A DNA stretch of 37,013 nucleotides from Propionivibrio sp. GTDB lineage: Bacteria > Pseudomonadota > Gammaproteobacteria > Burkholderiales > Rhodocyclaceae. Both the position numbers and the translations under genes were made by a program. Location: positions 1-37,013 of the forward strand of contig NZ_JAPUVO010000064.1 of assembly GCF_029255185.1 (NCBI RefSeq). The letters are read 5' to 3'. Positions 1-8,132 of this stretch are shown here, piece after piece. The notes beneath the pieces are model-generated. The model did not search any database. It saw only the letters and a list, made by a program, of their open reading frames with translations, and had not been told where the DNA came from. The first letter of the stretch is position 1. Every line of letters begins with the position of its first letter.

Positions 1-213
1 GGTGCTGGTGATGCCAACATCAACCTGAAAACCATCAGCGGGAAAGCGCACCAGATCGGCTTTTTCGACGATGCTGCGGGCCAGGGCATCGTCGGCCGCT
101 TCTGCCGGCGATGCGTCCTGTGCCGCGCAAGGTGCTAGGTACAGCAATGAGGCGAGAACGGCGAATAGTCTTGCAGCCTTGACACTTTGCTGGCGGATCG
201 TCATGATTTCCAT
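1..213 (-). CDS. Partial exported LolA-like outer membrane lipoprotein-sorting protein (N-terminal 71 residues)
   Basis: Only the first 71 codons lie in the window; the frame is open to base 1. The ATG at 213 follows a good ribosome binding site (TTGAGGAAAACT, directly upstream on the minus strand). An in-frame ATG at 204 is possible but less well placed. The N-terminus is a signal peptide: basic start (MTIRQQSVKAAR), hydrophobic core (LFAVLASLLYL), then a PCAAQDA cleavage area, so the product is periplasmic or a lipoprotein-like exported protein. The following AxSIVEKADLVRFP-x-GF pattern resembles the start of the LolA-like 'outer membrane lipoprotein-sorting protein' family (PF17131 type), which often sits with MacB/FtsX-type ABC transporters or RND exporters. 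It is divergent from an ABC ATPase gene, which fits. Family assignment is from memory and from a short fragment. Confidence 0.6.
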   Translation of the reverse strand, partial: MEIMTIRQQSVKAARLFAVLASLLYLAPCAAQDASPAEAADDALARSIVEKADLVRFPADGFQVDVGITST

Positions 214-265
214 AGTTTTCCTCAAATTGTGCTGACCACTGACACGGTTGGCAGAGAGCCAGCCG

Positions 266-1024
266 ATGAGCGTTGTCCGCATTGAACACGTGTGTAAGGA
301 TTATCTGCTCGGTGAGCAGAAAGTCCAAGCCCTCAAGGACATTACCCTGTCTTTCGACCCCGGGGTATTTCTGGCCATTGCCGGCCCGTCGGGCAGTGGC
401 AAGACGACCCTGCTGAATCTAATCGGCTGCATTGACACGCCGACCAGCGGCAAGATTTATATCAACGACCAGGATGTCAGCGGCAGGACACCGGATCAAT
501 TGGCTGACCTGCGCGGCAGAACCATAGGGTTCATTTTTCAGACGTTCAATTTGTTGCCGGTTCTATCGGCTGCAGAAAACGTTGAATATCCCCTGTTGCA
601 ACGCAACGACATTTCACGGGGAGAGCGGGCAAAACGCGTTGCCTACTTCCTTGACATTGTCGGCCTGACAAAATTTGTCCATCATCGGCCAAATCAGTTA
701 AGTGGCGGCCAGCGTCAGCGCGTGGCGATCGCCCGCGCACTGGCGATTCGACCCTCGATCGTTCTGGCTGACGAACCGACCGCCAACCTCGACCGTAAAA
801 CCGGTGAGGAAATCCTGAGTCTGATGAAACAGATCAACCGCACCTTTAAAACCACCTTCATCTTCTCGACGCACGATAAGCGCGTGATTGCCAAGGCCGA
901 TCGTCTGGTGCGGGTAAATGATGGTGAAATTTTCGCCCTCGGCGTGCGTTCCGATGCAAAGTGGTCACTCGCCCGAAATCGTCGTTCGTCCGATACCGTT
1001 GCCGCCCAACCCCAGATCGGCTAG
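266..1024 (+). CDS. ABC transporter ATP-binding protein, LolD/MacB type
   Basis: A 252-residue stand-alone nucleotide-binding subunit. Seen in sequence: Walker A GPSGSGKT at residues 40-47, Q-loop FQTFNLLP near 91, signature LSGGQ at 145-149, Walker B IVLADE at 165-170, D-loop NLD and H-loop His203. The spacing and the FQTFNLLP and LADEPTANLD forms are typical of the LolD/MacB/FtsE group, which powers FtsX-like permeases that pull lipoproteins or lipids from the inner membrane or drive mechanotransmission. I chose ATG 266, with GAGAG upstream, over the in-frame TTG at 248, which has no ribosome binding site. No permease is next to it; the partner may lie beyond the left edge, past the divergent LolA-like gene. 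The stop is 17 bases before the porin-like gene, so the two are probably co-transcribed. Substrate unknown. Confidence 0.88.
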   Translation: MSVVRIEHVCKDYLLGEQKVQALKDITLSFDPGVFLAIAGPSGSGKTTLLNLIGCIDTPTSGKIYINDQDVSGRTPDQLADLRGRTIGFIFQTFNLLPVLSAAENVEYPLLQRNDISRGERAKRVAYFLDIVGLTKFVHHRPNQLSGGQRQRVAIARALAIRPSIVLADEPTANLDRKTGEEILSLMKQINRTFKTTFIFSTHDKRVIAKADRLVRVNDGEIFALGVRSDAKWSLARNRRSSDTVAAQPQIG

Positions 1025-1041
1025 TTGCCGAAAGGACATTT

Positions 1042-2532
1042 ATGCTTCACCAGAAAAAATCGACTCAGGGTCTTCGTGTCAGGCCGCTCGTCTGTTTCGC
1101 CCTTGCTTTGGGCGCAGTTTCAGCCTGGGCAGAATCGGTGGACAGCGCTTCAAACACTCTGAATTTTTCGCGCACATATGAAAGCAGGCCGACACACACC
1201 TTGCTGGCCGCGGCAGGCGAGGCCAAACCAGGCAGTCGGGACGCGCTCTTTGGCGATGACGACGATGATGCTCTGCTCAAAGCAGGCGCCGCCAGTGCAG
1301 AGAAGAAAGCGCCGGCTTCAGGCAGCGGCATCAAGGGCTTTTTGCAGTACGAGATGGCGCGTGCCTACGACTCGCCGGTGCATTGGTCGAAGATGTTGAC
1401 GCGAGCCGATGTCAGTGCGCAGGGCAATCTCGGAGATGGCATCAAGTGGAAGCTTGGCGCCCGCATGGACTACGATGCGGTCTTTAGCGCCACTGATTTT
1501 TATCCGAGCGCGGTGGCCAAGGATCAGCGCTTCAATCTGAATCTGCGTGAAAACTATCTGGATGTTGGCGCCGGCGACTGGGATTTCCGTCTGGGCAAGC
1601 AACACGTTGTGTGGGGCGAGATGGTCGGTCTCTTTTTTGCCGACGTTGTTTCGGCTAGGGATATGCACGAGTTCATTCTGCCCGAGTTCGACGTGCTGCG
1701 TATCCCGCAGTGGGCGGCGCGGGCAGAATATTTCAAGGACGATTTCCACGCTGAACTGCTCTGGATTCCGGTCGCCACCTATAACGAAATTGGCAAGCCC
1801 GGCGCGGAGTTCTACCCCTTTAATCCTTCTGCCATGCCCGGTATTTCCACACAGTTTCGCGATGAAGTCCGTCCGTCACGCACTCTCGCTAATACCAATT
1901 ATGGCCTGCGCCTGTCGACTCTGAAGAATGGCTGGGATGTATCCGGCTTTGCCTACAGCAGCATGGACATTGAGCCGACGTTTTACCGCGAGGTCGTCGC
2001 CGTGCCGCAACCGACCGCCTTCTACGAGGCCCGGCATGACCGGATTAACCAGTTCGGCGGCACCCTGGCCAAGGACTTTGGATCGGTCGTACTCAAAAGC
2101 GAGGGGGTTTACACACGGGGTCGGAAATTCTACGTTTCGACGCCGGATGATGCTGACGGCGTGGTTCCACAAAACACCATCGACTGGGCATTGGGACTTG
2201 ATTTCAGCTTGCCGGCTGAAACGCGCCTCAACATGCAGGTGTTTCAGCGTGCCTTTTTTAACCATGACCCGAATCTTCTCTCAGACAAGCAGGAGAACGG
2301 GTACAGCCTGCTAGTGAACCATAAACTGAACGATAAACTTGAAGCGCAACTCATGTGGATTGCCAGTTTCAACCGGACAGACTGGCTGCTACGCCCAAGA
2401 GTGACCTGGAATTTCGAACGGAATTGGCGGCTGGCGGTCGGTGCCGACGTCTTTAATGGACCGCCGCTTGGCCTTTTCGGTCAGTACGCCGGCAAGGATC
2501 GGGTGTATTCCGAGGTGCGTTACAGTTTTTGA
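1042..2532 (+). CDS. DUF1302-like outer-membrane beta-barrel protein
   Basis: A 496-residue protein. ATG 1042 follows AAAGGA at good spacing and opens a classical signal peptide (basic RVRP, hydrophobic LVCFALALGAVS, cleavage after AWA). The mature N-terminus has a strongly acidic stretch (FGDDDDDALL) before an alternating-hydrophobicity region that ends in VRYSF; the C-terminal Phe is the usual signal for the barrel-assembly machinery. The pattern LGKQHVVWGEMVGLFFADVVSARD followed by PEFDVLRIPQW resembles DUF1302-family outer-membrane proteins. These are linked in several betaproteobacteria to LolA-like proteins and ABC or RND exporters, as seen here with its two left-hand neighbours. Inferred role: outer-membrane component or channel for a lipid or hydrophobic compound handled by the upstream ATPase. 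Function not established. Confidence 0.75.
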   Translation: MLHQKKSTQGLRVRPLVCFALALGAVSAWAESVDSASNTLNFSRTYESRPTHTLLAAAGEAKPGSRDALFGDDDDDALLKAGAASAEKKAPASGSGIKGFLQYEMARAYDSPVHWSKMLTRADVSAQGNLGDGIKWKLGARMDYDAVFSATDFYPSAVAKDQRFNLNLRENYLDVGAGDWDFRLGKQHVVWGEMVGLFFADVVSARDMHEFILPEFDVLRIPQWAARAEYFKDDFHAELLWIPVATYNEIGKPGAEFYPFNPSAMPGISTQFRDEVRPSRTLANTNYGLRLSTLKNGWDVSGFAYSSMDIEPTFYREVVAVPQPTAFYEARHDRINQFGGTLAKDFGSVVLKSEGVYTRGRKFYVSTPDDADGVVPQNTIDWALGLDFSLPAETRLNMQVFQRAFFNHDPNLLSDKQENGYSLLVNHKLNDKLEAQLMWIASFNRTDWLLRPRVTWNFERNWRLAVGADVFNGPPLGLFGQYAGKDRVYSEVRYSF

Positions 2533-2573
2533 CGGCACTTCCAATTTCGCTTTTGTGGCTGGTGGGAATGTGA

Positions 2574-3812
2574 ATGCGCCTTCCCAAACCTAAGGTTCTG
2601 TTTTTTGCCGAGGGCGCTACGCTCGCACATGTGGTTCGTCCTCTGGCGCTTGCCCGTGCGCTGGACCCGGATCGTTTCGAGGTGACCTTCTGCCGGCCGT
2701 CGGCCTACAAGTGGTTGACTTCCGACGTCAAGTTTCGCGTCGTCGACCTTGAGTGTCAGTCTGGTTCAGTTTTCGTGCGCCGTCTCGAAAAATTAGCCCG
2801 GCTATATGACTTCGCAACGTTGATGCGCTATGTCGATGACGATCTGGCCTTGATCGATGCCGAGCAACCGGATGTCATCGTCGGCGACTTTCGTCTTTCC
2901 CTGTCGGTCAGTGCCCGGTTGCGCGCCATTCCCTACATCACCGTCTGCGATGTGTATTGGAGCCCGGAGAACTCAGCGTCGTTGCCGCTGCCGGTGCTCG
3001 GCATCACCCGCTATCTCCCGATCTCGGTCGTAGAACCACTATTTCGCCCGATGTCGGGCTTCGCGTCGCGCTGGCACGCGCTACCTATGGAACGATTGCG
3101 TGCCCGCTACGGACTACCTTCCCTTGGGTTTGACTTGCAGCGTTGCTATACCGACGCCGATTTGCGCCTGTTCGCGGATATTCCCATGCTTTTTCCGAAG
3201 GTGTACCCGGGTGCCGATGCGGCCTACATCGGACCAATCACCTGGTTCCCGAGCCAGGGCGCTGATCCGGGGGTTTTCGATGATGACGGGCCACTCGTCT
3301 ATGTGACGATGGGGAGTTCATGTAATTCTCGTCTGCTGGGGCGGATCATCTCGATCCTTGAGCAACTCGATTGCCAGGTGATGGTGACCACTGCCGGAAA
3401 TGCGCTGACGTTCAAGCCGACCTCGGCGCGAACCCGCGTTTTCGACTATCTGCCCGACGACCTCCTCTGCCAGCACGCGCAACTCGTGGTGTGCAACGGC
3501 GACAGTGCGACGACCAACCAGGCCTTGGTCAACGGTGTTCCGGTTCTCGGGGTTGCACGTAATATGGACCAATTTCTCAACATGCAGGCCGTTGAACGCT
3601 TCGGTGCTGGACTTCTGGTTCGCGCCGATCGGGCCAGTTCATCTCGCCTGCACGAGGCAGCCGAGGAACTCTTGCGCGAATGGTGGTACACCGAGCGTGC
3701 CCAAAAGCTGGCGGCCGGCGTTTCCCCGGAGAGCATCGCTACGGTTTTTTCTCGCCATGTCCTGGCTCTGTGCGCCAACCCGGCCCCCGCTTGCTCTATC
3801 AAGGCGGAATGA
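2574..3812 (+). CDS. GT1-type (MGT/UGT-like) glycosyltransferase
   Basis: A 412-residue predicted cytoplasmic GT-B fold enzyme with no signal peptide. ATG 2574 has GGTGGGA upstream. The N-terminal half starts with a FFAEGATLAHVVRPLALARAL motif (the usual position of the acceptor-site His, here His19). The C-terminal half carries the sugar-nucleotide binding region: VYVTMGSS at 242-249, then a CNGDSATTNQAL...GVPVLGVARNMDQF block at about 308-334. The usual His-Gly-Gly start of that donor motif is replaced by Cys-Asn-Gly, while the ending Asp-Gln is kept. The family moves sugars from nucleotide donors to lipids or small hydrophobic acceptors. Position 41 bases behind the outer-membrane barrel gene on the same strand suggests a glycolipid or modified hydrophobic substrate for the same envelope system. 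The exact donor and acceptor cannot be read from sequence. Confidence 0.8.
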   Translation: MRLPKPKVLFFAEGATLAHVVRPLALARALDPDRFEVTFCRPSAYKWLTSDVKFRVVDLECQSGSVFVRRLEKLARLYDFATLMRYVDDDLALIDAEQPDVIVGDFRLSLSVSARLRAIPYITVCDVYWSPENSASLPLPVLGITRYLPISVVEPLFRPMSGFASRWHALPMERLRARYGLPSLGFDLQRCYTDADLRLFADIPMLFPKVYPGADAAYIGPITWFPSQGADPGVFDDDGPLVYVTMGSSCNSRLLGRIISILEQLDCQVMVTTAGNALTFKPTSARTRVFDYLPDDLLCQHAQLVVCNGDSATTNQALVNGVPVLGVARNMDQFLNMQAVERFGAGLLVRADRASSSRLHEAAEELLREWWYTERAQKLAAGVSPESIATVFSRHVLALCANPAPACSIKAE

Positions 3813-3821
3813 AGGCTTGGC

Positions 3822-4007
3822 GTGCTTGCAGCGTCACTGACACTTGTTCTTGCGCGCTGGGTGCACACAAATGATTGGGTCAAAAGCGAACGCATCGAAG
3901 GGGAACAATCCCTGGAGAGCCTGAATGAACTGCGCGCGAAAGGTCATTCCGGCGCAGGCGACAGCAGGAAGTGCAGAGCCCGGAATAACAGTAACTCAAT
4001 AGATTAG
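3822..4007 (+). CDS. Possible small hypothetical ORF behind the glycosyltransferase
   Basis: A 61-codon frame starts with GTG at 3822, nine bases after the glycosyltransferase stop, with AAGG about eight bases upstream. Its first dozen residues (MLAASLTLVLARW) are hydrophobic and the rest is polar and charged. I recognise no family. It is the only candidate gene in the 3813-4060 gap and could equally be chance or the worn remnant of a longer gene. Confidence 0.2.
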   Translation: MLAASLTLVLARWVHTNDWVKSERIEGEQSLESLNELRAKGHSGAGDSRKCRARNNSNSID

Positions 4008-4023
4008 CGACAGAACAAATTTA

Positions 4024-4045
4024 CCCTGGGGTACGGCCCCACGGG
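4024..4045 (-). terminator. GC-rich hairpin downstream of ntrX, possible terminator
   Basis: TGGGG (4027-4031) and CCCCA (4037-4041) pair around a five-base loop, extended by CCC/GGG with one bulged base. It lies about 16 bases past the ntrX stop on the minus strand. Downstream on that strand is TAAATTTGTT, a poor T-run, so termination may be partial or Rho-assisted. Confidence 0.4.
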
Positions 4046-4060
4046 AATTGACGCTTCCGA

Positions 4061-5323
4061 TTATTGCACCTGGTCTTCGCTACGCCGTCCGATGTTCAGA
4101 CCCAGTTGTTTTAATTTTCTATAAAGATGGGTGCGCTCAAGGCCGGTTTTGTCGGCGACCCGCGTCATGTTACCGCGTTCGCCTTTCAGGTGATGTTCAA
4201 AATAAAGTCGCTCAAAAGCCTCACGCGCATCACGCAAAGGCTGATTAAATAACGGCAGCGCCGGCGGCGGTTTGGGCGCATCGCTGGCCTCGCGCAGCAG
4301 AATGCTATCTACGTCATCAACCGCGATATCGTCTTCTAACGCGCAGAGCGCGAGATTTTTGACGGTCGCCAGCAGCTCAGCCCATTCCCCCTTCCAATGG
4401 TGCAAGCGCAGCGCATTCAGAGCGCCGCTGGAAAATTGTCGAGGCGGCACTTCATTGCGCTCAACCAGGTGTGAGAGCACCAGCGAGGCAATTTCCGGCA
4501 CTTCATCGCTATGTCCGGAAAGTTGTGGCAAGGTCACCCATACCTCGCCCAGACGCGCTACCAGCGCTGGATCCCAGCCGGCTTCAGTGAGTGTCGATAG
4601 AGCACGAGTCGAGGCGGCAATCAGTTGCAGGTTGTATTTTTCGAGCCGCTCTAGTGCATAAACGAGGTTTTTCTGCTGCAATTTTCCGAGTAGCGTCAGG
4701 TCGGCGATAAACAAGATGCCGCCTGCGGCGTTTTCAAGCATCTCCTGCGTCAGCGGCGCGCTAGACACGGAAAGGTCGAGCCAGGGTGTCTTGGGAGTTT
4801 GCAAAGTACGCGCGCAGATTTCAGCAATGCTGCCTGAGGCGCTCTTGAGGAGCAGCACGGCGTTTTTGGCCGCTGCCTGTTCCAGTCGCCTCTTGAGGTC
4901 CTTGAGCAGTGGCGATCGGGCAAAAGCGTCCAGGGTGAGTGGCGGTTTTTGCGGCGAGATTTCGTGCTTGAGAGCCTTTTTGACCGTGGCCAGCAATTTT
5001 TGCAGGGCAATCGGTTTTTCGAGAAAGTCGATGGCGCCGACACGCGTCGCTTCAACTGCGGAATCGATTGTTCCATGGCCGGACATCATAACTACCGGCA
5101 TGGTTAGCAAGCCAGCAGCAGACCATTCCTTGAGCAGGGAAATGCCGTCGGTATCCGGCATCCAGATGTCGAGCAGGACGAGGTCAGGACGCCTCTCGCT
5201 ACGACTCTTGCGTGCTGCTGCGGCGTTTTCCGCCAGCCAGACCGAGTGCCCCTCGTCCGCTAGAATTTCGGAGAGCAACTCGCGGATGCCCATTTCGTCA
5301 TCGACGACCAATATTTGCGCCAT
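4061..5323 (-). CDS. ntrX: NtrX-like response regulator with degenerate AAA+ domain
   Basis: A 420-residue partner of the NtrY-like kinase encoded just upstream (two-base gap). Residues 1-120 are an intact receiver domain: acidic pair Asp8/Asp9, phospho-acceptor Asp52 in LLDIWMPD, Ser81, and Lys103 in EKP. Residues about 130-340 align in order with a sigma-54 activator AAA+ domain but are eroded: the Walker A position reads LLLKSASGSIAE, the GAFTGA loop region is deleted, and the Walker B position is GGILFIADL instead of a GGTLFLDE-type sequence. Residues 355-412 are a Fis-type helix-turn-helix (GNMTRVADKTGLERTHLYRKLKQLGL), as in NtrX. DNA binding and phosphorylation are therefore expected, ATP hydrolysis and sigma-54 activation are not. 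Likely a conventional activator or repressor for nitrogen, redox or envelope genes. The NtrX name rests on the NtrY partner and the HTH. Confidence 0.85.
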   Translation of the reverse strand: MAQILVVDDEMGIRELLSEILADEGHSVWLAENAAAARKSRSERRPDLVLLDIWMPDTDGISLLKEWSAAGLLTMPVVMMSGHGTIDSAVEATRVGAIDFLEKPIALQKLLATVKKALKHEISPQKPPLTLDAFARSPLLKDLKRRLEQAAAKNAVLLLKSASGSIAEICARTLQTPKTPWLDLSVSSAPLTQEMLENAAGGILFIADLTLLGKLQQKNLVYALERLEKYNLQLIAASTRALSTLTEAGWDPALVARLGEVWVTLPQLSGHSDEVPEIASLVLSHLVERNEVPPRQFSSGALNALRLHHWKGEWAELLATVKNLALCALEDDIAVDDVDSILLREASDAPKPPPALPLFNQPLRDAREAFERLYFEHHLKGERGNMTRVADKTGLERTHLYRKLKQLGLNIGRRSEDQVQ

Positions 5324-5325
5324 GA

Positions 5326-7479
5326 TCAGCTCTCGTTAATTGTTTCTGAATTACTTGGGTTGGATGTCTGTTGTACAGCCAATGGCAGTCTGATACTCAC
5401 TTCGGCACCCACCGGTTGGCGGTTGTTTATTCTGATGCGCCCCTGATGTTCATCGACAATTTTCTTGACGATGGCCAAACCTAGGCCGGTACCACGTGTC
5501 TTGGTCGTCACGTAGGGTTCAAATACACGCGCCATGATTTCGGGCGGGAAGCCCGGCCCGCAATCGGTCACGGTCAGTTCTGCCATGCCATCGGCGAACT
5601 GGGTAAAAACGCCGATCTGCGCTTCGTCCGCACCGTCCTGCGCGTCTTCGGCGTTGCGTAGGAGGTTGTGGATAATCTGCCGCAACTGGCTCGCATCGCC
5701 ATAGACGGCGGGCAATTGCGGATCCAGATCAAGCGTGATCTGGGCCTGAGAAGTCTCGTACAGCCCAAGCACTTCGCCAATCAGGGCATTTAGATCAATA
5801 TTTGTCAGTTCGGGTGCGGGCATGCGGGCATAGTCGGAAAATTCGTTGACCATGTTTTTCATCGCTTGCACCTGATTGATGATGGTCTGCGTCGAACGGT
5901 TGAGCATTTCGGCGTCGCTAGCGCTCAGTCTGTCGGCCAATTTGGCCTGCAAGCGCTCAGCCGAAAGCTGAATCGGCGTTAGGGGATTCTTGATTTCGTG
6001 CGCCAGACGCCGCGCCACCTCACCCCAGGCAGCACTGCGCTGGGCGGCCACCAGCCGCGTGACATCATCAAAAACCGCAACATAGCCGCCGCTGCGCTTC
6101 TCCGGCAATTGCGTTCCGCGCAGCAACAGTATCTGCGGCAAGCCGCCGTTACGTTCGAGCTCAATCTGCGTCTGCCATTCCTTGCTGCCGTGCTCGGCGA
6201 AAGCGTCGCGTATCGCCCGTCCGAAAAGCTGTTCACGCGGCCAGGCTTCGACCGCCTCAGCAAGGAGACCGGTAAAATCATCGCCAAGAATGGTCTGCGC
6301 GCCCTGATTGACCGTGCGCAGTATGAAGCGACGGTCAAAAACGAGGACCCCCGCCGACAGATTGGCCAGTATCGATTCAAGGTAGGCGCGCGCCGATTCG
6401 ACTTCGCTACGATGACGCTCGGTGTCGCGCCGCGCCTCGTTCAGTTGACGTGTCATCCGATTGAAGGACTGGGTCAGCACCCCGAGTTCGTCACGGCTGT
6501 AGATCGCCTGACGCGGTGTAAAGTCGCCGGCGGCCACCGCTTGCGTTCCCTCGGCGAGTATCGAAAGCGGCGCCGAGAGGCGGCGAGCCAGAACAAAGGC
6601 CATGGCGATGGCCGTGAACAGGGCCAATAGCACGGTGAGGGTCAAAGTCATGGCATAGATACGCGTTAGCCCCTCGCGTCCCAGCGAAAGTTCCTGATAG
6701 TCGCGATAAACCTGCTGTACGCGATCAGCATTGAGTGCCAGACTGGCGGGAACCGGCTGGGTCAATTGCAGGATGCGCGTTTCCATTCCCAATCCGACCG
6801 GCGATACGGGCACCAGAACACGCAGCACCAGATCTTTGTCGCCGGCGCTTTCGATTTCGCGATAGCCGCGTCCGGCCCGCGCCTGACGCAATTTGTCGAG
6901 CGTCGGCGGCGCCGGCATGTAGGTCCCCAGATCGCTGGTGGCGGTGGCCAGCAGCTGGCCACCGGTCGTGAATAAGGCAATAAACTGCACGCCGGTCTTC
7001 TCGCGCAGACGACTGAGCGCCAAGCGACGCTGCGCTTCAGACTGCTCGCCCAGGTCAAACGCCATGGTTCGCCCTTTTTCGGCCAGCTCGTCAAGCAGTG
7101 AATCGAGCACACTACGCCCCAAATTAAGTCCGGACTCAAGCGCTTTTTCAACACGCACGTCGAACCAGGTTTCAATGCTCTTGGTGACAAACTGTACTGA
7201 AACGGCGTAGATCAGCACCCCGGGCAATACCGCCATGAGACCAAACATCAGCATCAGCCGCAGCTTTAACCGCGAGCCGAAGACCTTGGTCCGATGCTCG
7301 TGCCAGAGGGCACGCACCTGCCAAACAATGAGGGCAAAAAGCGAGAGGGCAACAATCGCATTGAGTCCGAGCAGCCAGGGGTAATTGCTGGCAAACAGGG
7401 CCGTATTGGCACTGGCCGAGGCGAGCAGAAAGAGCAGGATGCCGCCAAATGAGGCCGCAACGATGATCAGGTACTTCAT
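5326..7479 (-). CDS. ntrY: NtrY-like membrane sensor histidine kinase
   Basis: A 717-residue inner-membrane kinase. Hydrophobic segments at about 3-24, 36-58, 76-97 and 274-298 give the NtrY-type topology with a large periplasmic loop (about 98-273). Then come a HAMP linker (300-350), a PAS-like region (about 362-480), a HisKA domain with phospho-acceptor His494 in [20 protein letters not shown], and a HATPase: N-box [10 protein letters not shown] at 604-613, G1 DCGPGF at 639-644, G2 GTGLGLAI at 663-670. It should autophosphorylate and pass phosphate to the adjacent NtrX. Start: ATG 7479 preceded by GGTGAGAG, overlapping the stop of the DUF4390 gene as ATGA, so translation is probably coupled. 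The signal sensed is not evident. NtrY/NtrX in other proteobacteria affects nitrogen, redox and envelope functions. Confidence 0.92.
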   Translation of the reverse strand: MKYLIIVAASFGGILLFLLASASANTALFASNYPWLLGLNAIVALSLFALIVWQVRALWHEHRTKVFGSRLKLRLMLMFGLMAVLPGVLIYAVSVQFVTKSIETWFDVRVEKALESGLNLGRSVLDSLLDELAEKGRTMAFDLGEQSEAQRRLALSRLREKTGVQFIALFTTGGQLLATATSDLGTYMPAPPTLDKLRQARAGRGYREIESAGDKDLVLRVLVPVSPVGLGMETRILQLTQPVPASLALNADRVQQVYRDYQELSLGREGLTRIYAMTLTLTVLLALFTAIAMAFVLARRLSAPLSILAEGTQAVAAGDFTPRQAIYSRDELGVLTQSFNRMTRQLNEARRDTERHRSEVESARAYLESILANLSAGVLVFDRRFILRTVNQGAQTILGDDFTGLLAEAVEAWPREQLFGRAIRDAFAEHGSKEWQTQIELERNGGLPQILLLRGTQLPEKRSGGYVAVFDDVTRLVAAQRSAAWGEVARRLAHEIKNPLTPIQLSAERLQAKLADRLSASDAEMLNRSTQTIINQVQAMKNMVNEFSDYARMPAPELTNIDLNALIGEVLGLYETSQAQITLDLDPQLPAVYGDASQLRQIIHNLLRNAEDAQDGADEAQIGVFTQFADGMAELTVTDCGPGFPPEIMARVFEPYVTTKTRGTGLGLAIVKKIVDEHQGRIRINNRQPVGAEVSIRLPLAVQQTSNPSNSETINES

Positions 7480-8132
7480 TTACTCTCACCGCTGGCAGGT
7501 ATCGCCGGCACCGGCGGAGCGGGCACGGAAGCTGCTGCTGGCGGTGTTGATTGCAGCACGGGCGTTAATTCGGTCGGTGCAAAACTCCAGCGCAGCCAAT
7601 CGGAAGACAGATTCCAGTCCTTGTCGGCCAGGGCACTCACCTGAAAGGTCTTGGGCATTTGCGTCAAATCCAGGCGCAGGCGTAGTCCGGCGACGTAAAT
7701 CTGCTCGGCTTTGACTTCCCCCTTCTCAAGCACCTGCCAGTTCCGCAAGTGCGACATCGCACGCAGCACTTCATCCAGGGTGCCGTAGCTCTGGTGCAAA
7801 GCGCCGGTGGACAATCGATATTGGCGGGTCAGTGCATGATAGGAAAGTTGAAAGGTTTTACTGCGGCGAATGATTTGTTCGTCGAGCCAGTACCAGCGTG
7901 GACGGGTCAACTCGAAATCAACGGTAAAGTAAAGGACGACTCCCTTATTGACCGTGTCCTCAAGCCGCGTATTGAAGTTGATGTTGGCATCGGCAGCCAG
8001 GCTGTAGCCCTCGTCGCTGGCCACCAGTTGCAGGTTGCGGATGCTGATCTCTGTCGCTTGCACAGCATGCGCGGCAAGCAGAAAAATGACGCCATAAAAA
8101 ACTGATCTAAACAGCTTTTCGCAACAGGGCAT
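7476..8132 (-). CDS. DUF4390 exported protein
   Basis: A 218-residue protein starting at ATG 8132, overlapping the rsmB 3' end by 26 bases and ending in a four-base ATGA overlap with ntrY. The start is followed by a hydrophobic segment ([17 protein letters not shown]) that reads as a signal peptide with cleavage near VQA-TE, so it is predicted periplasmic. The body ([30 protein letters not shown]..., [29 protein letters not shown]) matches my memory of DUF4390 proteins, found in betaproteobacteria between rsmB and ntrY. The C-terminus is a Pro/Ala-rich tail. No enzymatic motif is visible. The conserved position suggests it serves or modulates the NtrY periplasmic sensor, which is inference only. 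The ribosome binding site is weak, consistent with coupling to rsmB translation. Confidence 0.78.
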   Translation of the reverse strand: MPCCEKLFRSVFYGVIFLLAAHAVQATEISIRNLQLVASDEGYSLAADANINFNTRLEDTVNKGVVLYFTVDFELTRPRWYWLDEQIIRRSKTFQLSYHALTRQYRLSTGALHQSYGTLDEVLRAMSHLRNWQVLEKGEVKAEQIYVAGLRLRLDLTQMPKTFQVSALADKDWNLSSDWLRWSFAPTELTPVLQSTPPAAASVPAPPVPAIPASGESK

